DNA of 64,000 nt from Deinococcus phoenicis (GCF_000599865.1 NZ_JHAC01000031.1:24728-88727); one strand, 5' to 3'; shown: positions 34,186 through 49,868, counted from the first letter of the stretch. Notes: a model not told the origin generated them from the sequence alone. Program-made: numbers and translations.

Positions 34186-35317
34186 GGGAAGGCTCCCCGG
34201 CACTCAGGGGGTCGGGCGGGCGGGAGACGGCGGGCAACGCGTCGTCCAGCAGGGCGCGCAGCAGGCCCGCAAAGGGCGCGGTGTCGGCCACGCAGGCGAG
34301 GTGACCATGAACGGAGTCGTATTCCAGGTGGGTATGGGCTGCGCCCGCCGCCTGGCTCGCCCCGGCAAAGGCGCGCATCTCGGCGGCGGGGAAGAACTGG
34401 TCGCCCCGGATGTTGACGGTCAGCAGGCGCAGGCCCACGTCCCGCCAGCGGGCGAACAGTTCGGCGCGGGGCTGTCCAGCGCGGGCCTGTTCAGGGTGAG
34501 GCTGGGCGGCGCAGAGGTCGTGCGTCTCCACCACCCGCCCGATGTCGAGGATGTGGGCGAGGCTGGCCGTGGCCGCCCGCGAGCGCAGGTACGCCCCGAA
34601 ATCCGCGTCCCGGAAGGTGTGTTCCAGACCGTCCGCGCCCAGGCCGAAAAGGGAGATCAGGCGCAGCGCCCCGGACAGGCCCCCGGTCAGGGCCACGTCG
34701 CGCAGCAGCGGGCCGAATGCGCCGCGCAGCACCGGCCCCGCGCCGGGACTGGTGGCGACGGCCGCCACCCTCGGCGCGAGGTCCGGCGTCCGGGCCGCCC
34801 ACTGGAGCGCCTGCATCGCCCCGAAGCTGGGACCGAGGACGGCGTGCCAGCGTTCCGCCCCGAGGTGCCGCAGCAGCGCGAGTTGCAGGGCATGCAGATC
34901 CGCGAAGTCCCAGGCGGGAAACCGTTCGCCCCAGGGGTCGCCGTCCGGGTGCGGCGTGTCCGGCCCGGTGGTCACCACCTGCGGGTCACGGGCCTGCACG
35001 TTCGACAGCGTATTCATCGCCACCACGAAAAAGCGGTCCGTGTCCACCGCGCGTCCCGGCCCGATCAGCGCCGCCCACCAGCCGGGCGTGCCGTCCGCCG
35101 CCACACCCGCCGCCCGCGCCGTGCCCGTGTAGTAGTGGCAGACCAGCACGGCATTGTCCCGCGCCCCGTTCAGCCGGCCCCAGGTCTGCACGCCCAGCCG
35201 CACGGGGACGGTCACGCCGGCCAGCGGCAGCGTCACCCCCAGCGTGAACGCGCCGGGCGCCGCTCCCGTTGGCGCTGGCCCCGTGGGTGCTGCCCCCGCT
35301 CCCTCAATCTGTCGCAT
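34178..35317 (-). CDS. metX: Homoserine O-acetyltransferase family (MetX-like)
   Basis: This 379-residue alpha/beta-hydrolase-fold acyltransferase most likely activates homoserine for methionine synthesis. The nucleophile is in GPSFGAMQALQW, the Asp/His pair in INIRGDQFFPAAEM-like and YDSVHGHLACVAD segments, and VCHYYTGTARAAG and FVVAMNTLSNV are near the N terminus. It is shorter and more divergent than classical MetX (the usual LGGCQGTTGP is absent), so another acyl acceptor is possible. The N terminus has a Gly-Ala-Pro-Thr repeat. TACCCT lies eight bases before ATG 35317. Confidence 0.78.
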   Translation of the reverse strand: MRQIEGAGAAPTGPAPTGAAPGAFTLGVTLPLAGVTVPVRLGVQTWGRLNGARDNAVLVCHYYTGTARAAGVAADGTPGWWAALIGPGRAVDTDRFFVVAMNTLSNVQARDPQVVTTGPDTPHPDGDPWGERFPAWDFADLHALQLALLRHLGAERWHAVLGPSFGAMQALQWAARTPDLAPRVAAVATSPGAGPVLRGAFGPLLRDVALTGGLSGALRLISLFGLGADGLEHTFRDADFGAYLRSRAATASLAHILDIGRVVETHDLCAAQPHPEQARAGQPRAELFARWRDVGLRLLTVNIRGDQFFPAAEMRAFAGASQAAGAAHTHLEYDSVHGHLACVADTAPFAGLLRALLDDALPAVSRPPDPLSAGEPSHA

Positions 35318-35358
35318 CGCCTCCGAGGGTAGGCGGGGCGCGTTACGGGGTGGTCACA

Positions 35359-35400
35359 GGGAGAAGGGCAGGGAGAAGCCCGGCCCGCCGCCCTTCTCCC
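35359..35400. repeat. 11-bp perfect inverted repeat between metX and livJ
   Basis: GGGAGAAGGGC (35359-35369) and GCCCTTCTCCC (35390-35400) pair perfectly around 20 bases, between two divergent genes. The livJ -10 (TACACT, 35444-35449) starts 43 bases to its right. It could be a regulatory hairpin or part of a lost element. Confidence 0.55.
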
Positions 35401-35460
35401 TGCGCCCTGCCCCGGCTGTAACGCCCCTGTGACGCGTCTCCCCTACACTCCGGGACGAAC

Positions 35461-36621
35461 ATGAAAAAGATGCTTCTGACGGGCGTTCTGCTCGCGCTGT
35501 CCGGCGCGGGTGCGGTGAAGGTGGGCGTGCTGCTTCCGCTTTCGGGATCGGGCAGCGTGTCGGGGCAGGCGGCCAGGAACGGCTATCTGCTGGCACTGGA
35601 CGAGATCAACAGGGCGGGCGGCGTCCTCGGGAAGCCCCTGGACCTGGCCTTCGCGGATGACGGCTCCTCGCCCGCGAAGGCCGTGCCGGAGTTCGTCAAG
35701 CTGGTGACGGTGGACAAGGTGGACTTCATGGCAGGCGGCGTGAGCAGCGCCACCTCCATCGCCATCAGCGGCCCCGCCAAGCAGTACAACACCTTCATGG
35801 CCTGGATCGGCGCGGCGGCCGTGCCCGTCGAGGACGCCTTCGCGGACCACAAGTATTTCTTTCACTACCATCCCTGGTCGTACTACAACTTCGAGGCGAT
35901 CCTCGACTATTTCAAGTACCTCAAGCGCAGCAAGGGCGCCAGGAATATCGCGATTGCCTACGAGGACGGTCCCTTCGGCTCGGCGGGCATCGACGCGACG
36001 GTCGCGGCCTTTAAAAAGGCGGGCTTCAACGTCGTGATGAGCGAGAAGTTCAAGACGGGCAGCGGCAATTTCGGGCCGCTGGTCAGCAAGGCGAAGGCGG
36101 CCCGGCCCGACATCCTGTACTGGGTCGGCTACGACACCGACGCCCTGCCGCTGGCGACCGAGATCAAGCAGCAGAACCTGCAACTGGGCCTGATCTACGG
36201 TACGCCGCCCTCCTGGCCGGTCGGCTTCGAAAAGAACAAGCTCGCGGACAACATCGCGGGCCTGAGCCTGTGGCTTCCCAGCAGCCCGCAGGCCGAGAGC
36301 CGCAAGTTCGTCGCGGCCTACAAACAGAAGTTCGGCAACATGACCGAGGAATACTTCGCGCCGCTCGCCTACGTGAACCTCAAGACGCTGGCCGCCGCCA
36401 TCAACCGCGCGGGCAGCACCGACAAGGACAAGGTCGCGGCGGAACTCGCCAAGACGAACACGCCCACGCCGTTCGGCCCGCTGACCTTCAGCAAGAGCCT
36501 CAAAACCCAGTACCAGGGCTTCAAGTCCGGCAACTGGCTGCATTTCCAGTTCCTCGGGGACAGCCGCGTGCCCGTGTACCCGGTGAAGTTCGCGCAAAAG
36601 CCGATGGTGTGGAACAAGTAA
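35461..36621 (+). CDS. livJ: Branched-chain amino acid-type ABC substrate-binding protein
   Basis: This exported periplasmic-binding protein has 386 residues, with a signal peptide to about residue 18 and the LivJ/AmiC start KVGVLLPLSGSGSVSGQAARNGYLLALDEIN. A two-lobe body follows. Ligands of this family include Leu/Ile/Val, but also amides, urea and aromatic acids. TACACT lies 11 bases before ATG 35461, so the leader is only a few bases. It opens an operon with the hydrolase and livHMGF. Confidence 0.9.
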   Translation: MKKMLLTGVLLALSGAGAVKVGVLLPLSGSGSVSGQAARNGYLLALDEINRAGGVLGKPLDLAFADDGSSPAKAVPEFVKLVTVDKVDFMAGGVSSATSIAISGPAKQYNTFMAWIGAAAVPVEDAFADHKYFFHYHPWSYYNFEAILDYFKYLKRSKGARNIAIAYEDGPFGSAGIDATVAAFKKAGFNVVMSEKFKTGSGNFGPLVSKAKAARPDILYWVGYDTDALPLATEIKQQNLQLGLIYGTPPSWPVGFEKNKLADNIAGLSLWLPSSPQAESRKFVAAYKQKFGNMTEEYFAPLAYVNLKTLAAAINRAGSTDKDKVAAELAKTNTPTPFGPLTFSKSLKTQYQGFKSGNWLHFQFLGDSRVPVYPVKFAQKPMVWNK

Positions 36622-36764
36622 GGGGTCAGCTCTGAACGGTCAGCTTTCGGCACCCCGCCAGAGCGTTTGCTTTTGCGCTCCTGGCTGATCACTGACGGCT
36701 GACCGCTCCGAGGGCCGCGCCGCTTCAGGGTGGGCGGCCCTTCAGCTTCGGGAGGAGGAGGGAC
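36622..36764. other. Non-coding spacer with GTCAGC-type short repeats
   Basis: Between livJ and the hydrolase the sequence contains several degenerate direct and inverted copies of GGTCAGC/GCTGACC (around 36625, 36639, 36684 and 36696). The same motif forms the first codons of livG at 39690. No gene is supported here. Confidence 0.5.
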
Positions 36765-38684
<1,920 letters not shown>

Positions 38685-38708
38685 GGGAGCACGGATGAGG
38701 GGGTACAG

Positions 38709-39682
<974 letters not shown>

Positions 39683-39686
<4 letters not shown>

Positions 39687-40459
39687 CAGCGGTCAGCTTT
39701 CAGCCTTCAGTGGCCAGCCAGCAGGAAGTCGTGCTGCGGGCCGACGGCCTCAGCAAGCGGTTCGGCGGGCTGCTGGCGGTGCAGAACGTGACCTTCACCC
39801 AGTACAGCGGCGAGATTCTGGCCGTGATCGGGCCGAACGGGGCAGGCAAAACGACGTTGCTGAACCTGCTGTCGGGCGTGTACCGGCCCACGGCGGGGCG
39901 GCTGCACCTGCTGGGACGGGACGTGACGGGTGAGAGCATGGAGGCACGCTGCCACGCCGGGCTGGGCCGCGCCTTCCAGATCGTGCGGCCCTTTCCCGAG
40001 ATGACCGTCCACGAGAACGTGACGGTGGGCGCGCTGTTCGGCAAAGCCGGCGTGAGCCTGCCCGAAGCGCGCGAGCGGGCCTACGACCTGCTGGAGCGCA
40101 CCGGCCTCGCCGCGCACGCCGAGAAGGCCGCGCACGAACTGACGCTCCTCCAGGACAAGCGGCTGGAGGTGGCCCGCGCCCTCGCCACGCAGCCGCGCGT
40201 GCTGCTGCTCGACGAGGTGATGGCGGGCCTGCGTCCGGCGGAGGCGCAGGAGGCCGTGCAGCTCGTGCGGAGCGTGCAGGGCAGCGGCGTGAGCGTGCTG
40301 TTTATCGAACACATCATGCCAGTGGTGCGCGACCTGGCCGACCGCGTGGTCGTGATGGACCAGGGGCAGGTGCTGGCCGAAGGGACTTACCGCGAGGTGA
40401 CGGCGAATCCGCAGGTGGTCGCCGCGTACCTGGGCACGGAAGAGGGGCTGCACGCATGA
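39683..40459 (+). CDS. livG: Branched-chain amino acid-type ABC ATPase LivG
   Basis: This 258-residue ATPase shows Walker A GPNGAGKTT, LGRAFQIVRPFPEMTVHENV, a variant signature HELTLLQDKRLEVARAL (LSxGQ is replaced by LTLLQ), Walker B VLLLDEVMAGL and the switch His in FIEHIM. Substitution of the signature Ser-Gly is common in LivG. GTG 39683 overlaps the livM stop. The first ten or so codons are encoded by a GTCAGCTTTCAGC-type repeat found elsewhere in intergenic DNA. Confidence 0.93.
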
Positions 40460-41190
40460 CGGCGAGCCGGATGCAGGGGCAGGAACTCGTGATCGAACAC
40501 CTCGCCGCCGGGTACGGCAAGGTTCAGGTGCTGTGGGATGTGGGCCTGCATGCCCGGCCCGGCGAGTTCGTGGCCGTGATCGGGGCAAACGGCGCGGGCA
40601 AGACGACCACGCTGCGTGCGGTGAGCGGCGTGGTGAAACCCACCGGGGGCCGCATCCTGCTGGGCGGGCAGGACATCACGCGCTCAGCGCCCTCGCAGAT
40701 CGTGGGTCTGGGCCTGGGGCACGTGCCGGAAGGCCGCGAACTGTTCCCGCTGATGACGGTGCGCGAGAACCTGGAACTGGGCGCGGCCATGCGGGCCGAA
40801 GCCCGCGCGATGCAGGCGCAGACGCTGGACCACGTCTACACGCTGTTCCCGCGCCTCCAGGAACGCGCCTCGCAACTGGCGGGCACCCTGTCGGGCGGCG
40901 AGCAGCAGATGGTGGCCGTGGGCCGCGCGCTGATGGGCCGTCCCAGCGTGCTGGTCGTGGACGAACCCTCGCTGGGCCTCTCGCCGCTGATGACGCAGAC
41001 GGTGTTCGGGGCATTGAAAGCCGTCAACGCCGAGGGCGTGACCGTCCTGCTGATCGAGCAGAACGTGGGCCTGAGTCTCCGGCTCGCGGACCGCGCCTAC
41101 GTGCTGGAAAACGGGCAGGTGGTCAACGAGGGCACGGGGGCGGCGCTGCTGGCGGATCCGAAGGTGCGGGAGGCGTATCTGGCGCTGTGA
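40456..41190 (+). CDS. livF: Branched-chain amino acid-type ABC ATPase LivF
   Basis: This 244-residue ATPase has Walker A GANGAGKTT, LGHVPEGRELFPLMTVRENL (LivF-specific), signature LSGGEQQMVAVGRAL, Walker B VLVVDEPSLGLSP and switch LLIEQN, where the usual His is Gln as typical for LivF. ATGA overlap with livG completes livHMGF. A strong terminator follows. Confidence 0.95.
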   Translation: MTASRMQGQELVIEHLAAGYGKVQVLWDVGLHARPGEFVAVIGANGAGKTTTLRAVSGVVKPTGGRILLGGQDITRSAPSQIVGLGLGHVPEGRELFPLMTVRENLELGAAMRAEARAMQAQTLDHVYTLFPRLQERASQLAGTLSGGEQQMVAVGRALMGRPSVLVVDEPSLGLSPLMTQTVFGALKAVNAEGVTVLLIEQNVGLSLRLADRAYVLENGQVVNEGTGAALLADPKVREAYLAL

Positions 41191-41209
41191 GGGAGACCAA
41201 AGGCCAAAA

Positions 41210-41243
41210 GCCGGGAGGCACTTCCTCCCGGCCTTCTTTTTCC
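41210..41243 (+). terminator. Terminator of the liv operon
   Basis: GCCGGGAGG, loop CACTT, CCTCCCGGC, then CTTCTTTTT: a 9-bp perfect stem with a T tract. Confidence 0.92.
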
Positions 41244-41248
41244 CTTAC

Positions 41249-41989
<741 letters not shown>

Positions 41990-41998
41990 AGGGGGGAA

Positions 41999-42063
41999 GT
42001 CTAAAGGTCTAACCGTCTAAGGGTCCAACCGCCCCGACAGTTAGACTCTTAGACCGTCAGACA
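41999..42063. repeat. Inverted array of 8-bp GTCTAANN units
   Basis: Four head-to-tail octamers of the type GTCTAANN (41999-42030, the last reading GTCCAACC) face three inverted octamers (about 42040-42063). The two arms can pair imperfectly (42006-42020 with 42041-42055, 13 of 15). The array lies between aspS2 and the hydrolase gene and supplies TTAGAC/TAGACT sequences matching -10 boxes on the minus strand. Confidence 0.7.
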
Positions 42064-42079
42064 GGCGGCCCCAGCCGCC

Positions 42080-43399
<1,320 letters not shown>

Positions 43400-43420
43400 G
43401 GTTCAGGCTCCTTTAGGACG

Positions 43421-43454
43421 AGAAAGCCCCCGACTCCGGGAGGGGGTCGGGGGC
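43421..43454 (-). terminator. Putative attenuator terminator in the aspS2 leader
   Basis: On the minus strand GCCCCCGAC (43454-43446), an 11-base loop and GTCGGGGGC (43434-43426) make a perfect 9-bp stem, followed by TTTCT. It lies between the leader ORF stop and the aspS2 SD, so transcripts must read through it to express aspS2. A GGGG just after the leader stop codon could pair with the 5' C-rich arm as a competing structure. Confidence 0.72.
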
Positions 43455-43476
43455 GCGGCGTGCGGCGAGACGTCCC

Positions 43477-43521
43477 CTAGCAGGGATCATCATTCACGTT
43501 GTTCACGTACGCCACGTTCAT
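43477..43521 (-). CDS. aspS2 leader peptide (14 residues, Asn/Asp-rich)
   Basis: ATG 43521 lies seven bases after a TACACT -10, exactly the leaderless spacing of the region. The ORF reads MNVAYVNNVNDDPC and stops at TAG 43477-43479. Four Asn codons (three AAC, one AAT) and two adjacent Asp codons make six of fourteen residues cognate to the downstream enzyme's products. The stop is 22 bases before the terminator hairpin. This is the layout of ribosome-mediated attenuation leaders such as trpL and hisL. Confidence 0.72.
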   Translation of the reverse strand: MNVAYVNNVNDDPC

Positions 43522-43528
43522 GCGGGAA

Positions 43529-43534
43529 AGTGTA
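43529..43534 (-). promoter_or_regulatory. -10 box of the aspS2 leader transcript
   Basis: TACACT on the minus strand, with seven bases to the leader ATG. Transcription should start at or one base before that ATG, making the leader ORF leaderless while aspS2 itself has an SD. Confidence 0.7.
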
Positions 43535-43633
43535 GCGGGGGCACACTGGGGCGGTCAACGTGGGGAGCTAGGCAGGGGGAGGCAGGCCAGGAGGCAACGC
43601 CGTCCGGGCGGCCTCTCCCGTATCCTCCCCTGC

Positions 43634-44686
43634 ATGACCTTAGACCGTGAAATGACCGTGGCTGCCCGGCTGGCGCTGGAGGCGGGCGACCTGCTGAGAA
43701 CGCACCTCGCGCGCGGCCTGACCGTGGAACACAAGACGAGCGCAGATGACCCTGTGACCGCCGCCGACCGCGAGGCGTCCGAGTTGATCCTGGCGGGCCT
43801 GAAAGCCGTGTTTCCCGACGATGGCCTGCTGAGCGAGGAGGCGGTGGACGATGCCGGGCGGCTGGACGCGGCGCGCGTGTGGATCATCGACCCGATTGAC
43901 GGCACGAAGGAGTTCACCACCGGCAGCCCCGACTATGCCGTGAGCATCGGCCTCGCGGTGGGCGGCGAACCCGTGCTGGGTGTGGTGTATGCGCCTGCGA
44001 CGGATGAACTCTTTGCCGGAGTGGTCGGTGCCGGCCTCAGCAGCACAGGCGTCACGAAGAACGGGGCACCGGCAGGTTTCCGTGACCGCGCCGACTACGT
44101 GGTCAGCGTGTCGGACACGGAATTCAAACGGGAGCTGTATCGCCACGACCTCCCCGGCATGGTCCCGAGCGGGTCCATCGCGCTGAAGCTGGCGCGGATC
44201 GCGGCGGGCGAGGCGGACGTGACCTTCACCATGTCGCCGCGCAGCGAGTGGGACATCGCGGCAGGGCACGCGCTGGTGCGGGCGGCGGGCGGCGACCTGC
44301 GGCGGCGCGACGGGCGAGCGATTCGCTACAACCTGCGGCGGCCCCACATCGAGCAGGGCCTCATCGGCGGGCGGCTGGAAGCGGTGGAGTGGCTGGAAGG
44401 CGAACTGACGGCGCGGGACCTGCCGACCGCGCACCTGGGCCTGACGGACGCCGACCGCGCCTGGGCCACGTTGCCAGAAGCAGACCAGACAGCACTCGCA
44501 GGTCACCCCGGCGTCTTTGTCCGCCACGCCGGTGGGCGGGTGCTGGCGCTGCTGGTGGTGGCTGCGGACGGCACGGTGGAGCGGGCTTCCGGCGACGCCT
44601 TTCACCTGGAGCGCCTGACGCGCGACGTGACGCGGGCGCTCGGAACCCTGAATGCGGCGCCGCCGCAGACGGGGAGGCTAGACTGA
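43634..44686 (+). CDS. cysQ: Inositol monophosphatase/CysQ-family phosphatase with C-terminal extension
   Basis: This Mg-dependent phosphatase has 350 residues. It has LLSEEAVDD (metal Glu), WIIDPIDGTKEFTTGSPDYAVSIGL and WDIAAGHALVRAAGG, typical of the 3'(2'),5'-bisphosphate nucleotidase/IMPase superfamily. DGTKEF favours CysQ (PAP recycling in sulfate assimilation). About 90 residues beyond the normal end (LTARDLPTAHLGLTDADR onwards) form an unrecognised extra domain. ATG 43634 follows TATCCT (43621-43626) by seven bases. Confidence 0.83.
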   Translation: MTLDREMTVAARLALEAGDLLRTHLARGLTVEHKTSADDPVTAADREASELILAGLKAVFPDDGLLSEEAVDDAGRLDAARVWIIDPIDGTKEFTTGSPDYAVSIGLAVGGEPVLGVVYAPATDELFAGVVGAGLSSTGVTKNGAPAGFRDRADYVVSVSDTEFKRELYRHDLPGMVPSGSIALKLARIAAGEADVTFTMSPRSEWDIAAGHALVRAAGGDLRRRDGRAIRYNLRRPHIEQGLIGGRLEAVEWLEGELTARDLPTAHLGLTDADRAWATLPEADQTALAGHPGVFVRHAGGRVLALLVVAADGTVERASGDAFHLERLTRDVTRALGTLNAAPPQTGRLD

Positions 44687-44691
44687 CACGC

Positions 44692-45238
<547 letters not shown>

Positions 45239-45258
<20 letters not shown>

Positions 45259-46129
45259 TCTGAAAGAGTTCCACGAAGTGCAGGTGGAAGGCGTGGAACT
45301 GGCCTTTTACAGCGCCGGCCACGTGCCGGAAGGCAAGGCGGACGGGCTGGTGCTGTGGCTGGCGACCTCCCAGCTGCGCGGCGAGCTGCTGAACTGGCCT
45401 GGCCTGAACTGGGTGCTGACCCTGACGGCGGGGATTGACCACGTGGCCGGGGCGCTGCCGCCGGGCGTGACGCTCTACAACGCCCACCGCCTGCACGACC
45501 GCGCGGTGGCCGTCCACACCGCTGCCGGAATGCTCGCCGCCGCGCGCGGCCTGCACCGCTTCCGCGACCAGCAACGGGAGGGGCGCTGGGAACCCCGGCG
45601 GGACCTGGGCACGCTGGACGGCGCGCAGGTGGTGATCTGGGGCTACGGGCACATCGGGAAGATTCTGGAAGACCTTCTGCGGCCCTTCGGGGCGAGGGTG
45701 ACGGGCATCCGCTCCCGCACCCCGGACGCCGAGCGGGACGCGGCCCTGGCCGAAGCCGACTGGGTGGTGCTGCTGCTTCCCAGCACGCCCGAGACAAAGG
45801 GCATCGTGAACGCGGAGGTGCTGGCCCGCCTGAAGCCGGGCGCGTGGCTCAGCAACCAGGGGCGGGGCAACCTGATCGACACCGGCGCCCTGCTGGCCGC
45901 GCTCGACTCCGGCCACCTCGGCGGCGCGGTGCTGGACGTGACCGACCCCGAACCCCTGCCGGAGGGGCATCCGCTGTGGCATCAGCCCGACGTGGTCATC
46001 ACGCCGCACGTCGCCAGCACGACGCGCGACCTCGTGGAGCGGGGGGCCGAGTACACGCGCAAGTTTCTGGAGGAGATGCAGGCGGGGCGGGAACCGGAGG
46101 GGCGGGTGGCGGCGGGGCAGCGGTACTGA
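45239..46129 (+). CDS. D-2-hydroxyacid dehydrogenase (NAD-binding)
   Basis: This 296-residue enzyme has the Rossmann motif VVIWGYGHIGKILEDLLRPFGARV near 130-153, the catalytic Arg region LSNQGRGNLIDTGALLAAL, Glu in LDVTDPEPLPEGHPLW and His in ITPHVAS. These enzymes interconvert 2-oxo and D-2-hydroxy acids. GTG 45239 has a GGAGAG ribosome site inside the end of the GNAT gene, so they are coupled. A terminator follows. Confidence 0.88.
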
Positions 46130-46162
46130 AGGGAACTGGGATACCAGAACGGGAAGGAGAAG

Positions 46163-46200
46163 GGCGCGGGCCTGACGCTTTGGCCTGCGCCGTTTTCCTT
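46163..46200 (+). terminator. Terminator after the 2-hydroxyacid dehydrogenase gene
   Basis: GGCGCGGGCC, a nine-base loop, GGCCTGCGCC, then GTTTTCCTT: a 10-bp stem with one G-U pair and a T-rich tail. Confidence 0.8.
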
Positions 46201-46228
46201 GTCTCTGGGTCTCTGGCGTGAACTGTCT

Positions 46229-47377
<1,149 letters not shown>

Positions 47378-47532
47378 ACCGCCGGGGAGCTTAGCAGGCG
47401 CGGGGGCGGGAGACAGTGAGGGAGGCTATGCGCCGTGAGCTGTGGGCGTGAGCGGCGAAGAGGATGCCTTGAGTGGAAACTGCTGGGGGTAGGTTCATCG
47501 CCCAACGTTCATGGCCCATAGCCCGGCCTGGC

Positions 47533-47745
47533 TCAGTTGATGAGCTTCCCCTCGATCAGCCACCAGCCCCGTGTTTCGGTGGGGCCGAGACTGCGGGTGA
47601 CGCGGTCGTCATTGCCCCCCGAGTCATGGACCGTGTCTCCTTCCGGGGGCGGAATGCCGGACTCGTCCAGAATGATTTCCACGGCGGCCACGGCCTGGGG
47701 GTCTTCAGGGTCCGGGGTCATGGTGTTCACGTGACCGCCGTGCAT
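47533..47745 (-). CDS. Small hypothetical acidic protein
   Basis: This 70-residue ORF from ATG 47745 (or the inner ATG 47721) is unrecognised. The C-terminal part (DTVHDSGGNDDRVTRSLGP, then WWLIEGKLIN) has an ordered, non-shadow look. No leaderless -10 or clear SD marks the start, so support is limited. Confidence 0.4.
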   Translation of the reverse strand: MHGGHVNTMTPDPEDPQAVAAVEIILDESGIPPPEGDTVHDSGGNDDRVTRSLGPTETRGWWLIEGKLIN

Positions 47746-47867
47746 CCGGACCAGACTGGCGCGTGCCCTGATCCCCGGACAGCGCCGCGAAACAGGTGGG
47801 GGCCAGCGGTCCGGCTCCAGCGGCGGCGTTCTCGACGCTCCCCGTCCCCGCCCCCTACACTTCCCCC

Positions 47868-49016
47868 GTGACCCTTTCACGTTCTGAACTCCGGACCGCC
47901 GCCGAACGTTTCGGTACGCCCCTGTACGTGTACGACGCGGCTGAACTGGACGCCGCGCTGGCGCGGGTGCGTTCGGCCTTCGGTCCGGCGCGGGTGTTCT
48001 ACGCGGTCAAAGCGAACCCGAATCTCACGCTGCTGGGGCGGATGCGGGCGGCGGGCGTGGGGTTCGAGTGCGTGAGCGCGGGCGAGATCGCGCGGGCCGA
48101 ACATGTGGGCGCAAGCGGCGACACCCTGCTGGTGAACGGCCCCGCGAAGTCGGCGCAGGAGTACGCGGCGGGGGCGCGGCTGGGCGCGACCTTCATCGTG
48201 GACCGCGTGGAAGAGGTGGGGCTGCTCCCGCCCCGGTCGAAGGCGCTGGTGCGTGTGAACCCGGCACTGGACGTCAGCACGCATGACCACCTCGCCACCG
48301 GGGCGGCGAGCAGCAAATTCGGGGTGACGCCGGAACAGGTTCCCCAGGTCCTGGGGGCGCTGCGGGAGGCCGGACACGACGCACGCGGCCTGCACGTCCA
48401 TATCGGCAGCGCGATTCGGAATGCGGGGGACTTCAGCGCCGCTTTCGCGCGGCTGACAGCCCTGCACCTGCACACCGGCGATCTGGACGTGCTCGACGTG
48501 GGCGGCGGCTGGGGCGTGGACGCCGACCTGCCCGGCATCGCGCGGGAGGCGCACGCGGCGGCCGCCACCTTCAGCGCGCAGCTCTGGGTCGAGCCGGGGC
48601 GGTATCTGGTGGCGCGGGCGGGCACGCTGCTCACGCGCGTGGTGGGCACCAAGCACACCGGACGCAACTTCGTGCTGACCGACGCGGGCATGACCGAGCT
48701 GCTGCGCCCCATGCTGTACGGCGCGCAGCACCCGGTGACGGCCCTGTGGGACGGCGAGGTCCAGGACCGCTGGGACGTGGCCGGTCCCGCCTGCGAGAGC
48801 GGCGACCTGCTGGCCCGCGGCGTGCGGCTGCCCGCCCCCACCCCCGGCGACCTGCTCGCCCTCGGGGAGGCCGGGGCGTACGGCGCGAGCATGAGCAGCA
48901 ACTACCTCACCCGCCCCCGCCCCGCCGAAGCGCTGTGGGACGGCGCGGCCTGGGCCCTGATCCGCCGCCGCGAGACGCCGCAGGACGTGTGGGCGGCGGA
49001 ACTCGCGCCCTTCTGA
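47868..49016 (+). CDS. lysA: Diaminopimelate decarboxylase
   Basis: This PLP enzyme makes L-lysine from meso-diaminopimelate. The 382 residues show the PLP Lys in FYAVKANPN near 48-56, HVHIGSAI near 176-183, VGGGWGV, EPGRYLVA and the acceptor-site CESGDLLA, with AYGASMSSNYL near the end. GTG 47868 follows TACACT (47856-47861) by six bases and is leaderless, which decides it against longer starts upstream. Confidence 0.94.
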   Translation: MTLSRSELRTAAERFGTPLYVYDAAELDAALARVRSAFGPARVFYAVKANPNLTLLGRMRAAGVGFECVSAGEIARAEHVGASGDTLLVNGPAKSAQEYAAGARLGATFIVDRVEEVGLLPPRSKALVRVNPALDVSTHDHLATGAASSKFGVTPEQVPQVLGALREAGHDARGLHVHIGSAIRNAGDFSAAFARLTALHLHTGDLDVLDVGGGWGVDADLPGIAREAHAAAATFSAQLWVEPGRYLVARAGTLLTRVVGTKHTGRNFVLTDAGMTELLRPMLYGAQHPVTALWDGEVQDRWDVAGPACESGDLLARGVRLPAPTPGDLLALGEAGAYGASMSSNYLTRPRPAEALWDGAAWALIRRRETPQDVWAAELAPF

Positions 49017-49055
49017 TCCCGCTTCCGGCTGAATCCCGGGACGTTCGCCCTGCCT

Positions 49056-49668
<613 letters not shown>

Positions 49669-49736
49669 AGCGCCCCGCTCCCGGGGCCGTCCACAGGGCG
49701 GGTGAAGACGGCCTGCCCCGGCAGCGGCAGCCGAAC

Positions 49737-49804
<68 letters not shown>

Positions 49805-49822
49805 CCTCCGGCGGCGCGTCGC

Positions 49823-49868
49823 GGGGTGACCCGCCTGCCCTTTCCTGCCGCCCCCGGCGGCTCACCCC
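49823..49868 (+). other. Stable hairpin in the terC 5' leader
   Basis: GGGGTGA-C-CCGCC (49823-49835) pairs with GGCGG-C-TCACCCC (49856-49868), 12 pairs with one C-C mismatch, around a pyrimidine-rich 20-base loop. It ends 57 bases before the GTG start and has no T tract, so it is not an ordinary terminator. A regulatory RNA structure is possible. Confidence 0.55.

Noticed and set aside
41999..42063. CRISPR-like array
   Set aside because: Units are 8 bp and contiguous, with no spacers and no cas genes in the window.
43400..43540. T-box riboswitch before aspS2
   Set aside because: The leader is only about 120 bases, with no T-box sequence or specifier-loop architecture. A leader peptide plus terminator explains it better.
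47378..47532. Small RNA gene upstream of mnmA
   Set aside because: No promoter-terminator pair or stable fold stood out; only faint direct repeats.
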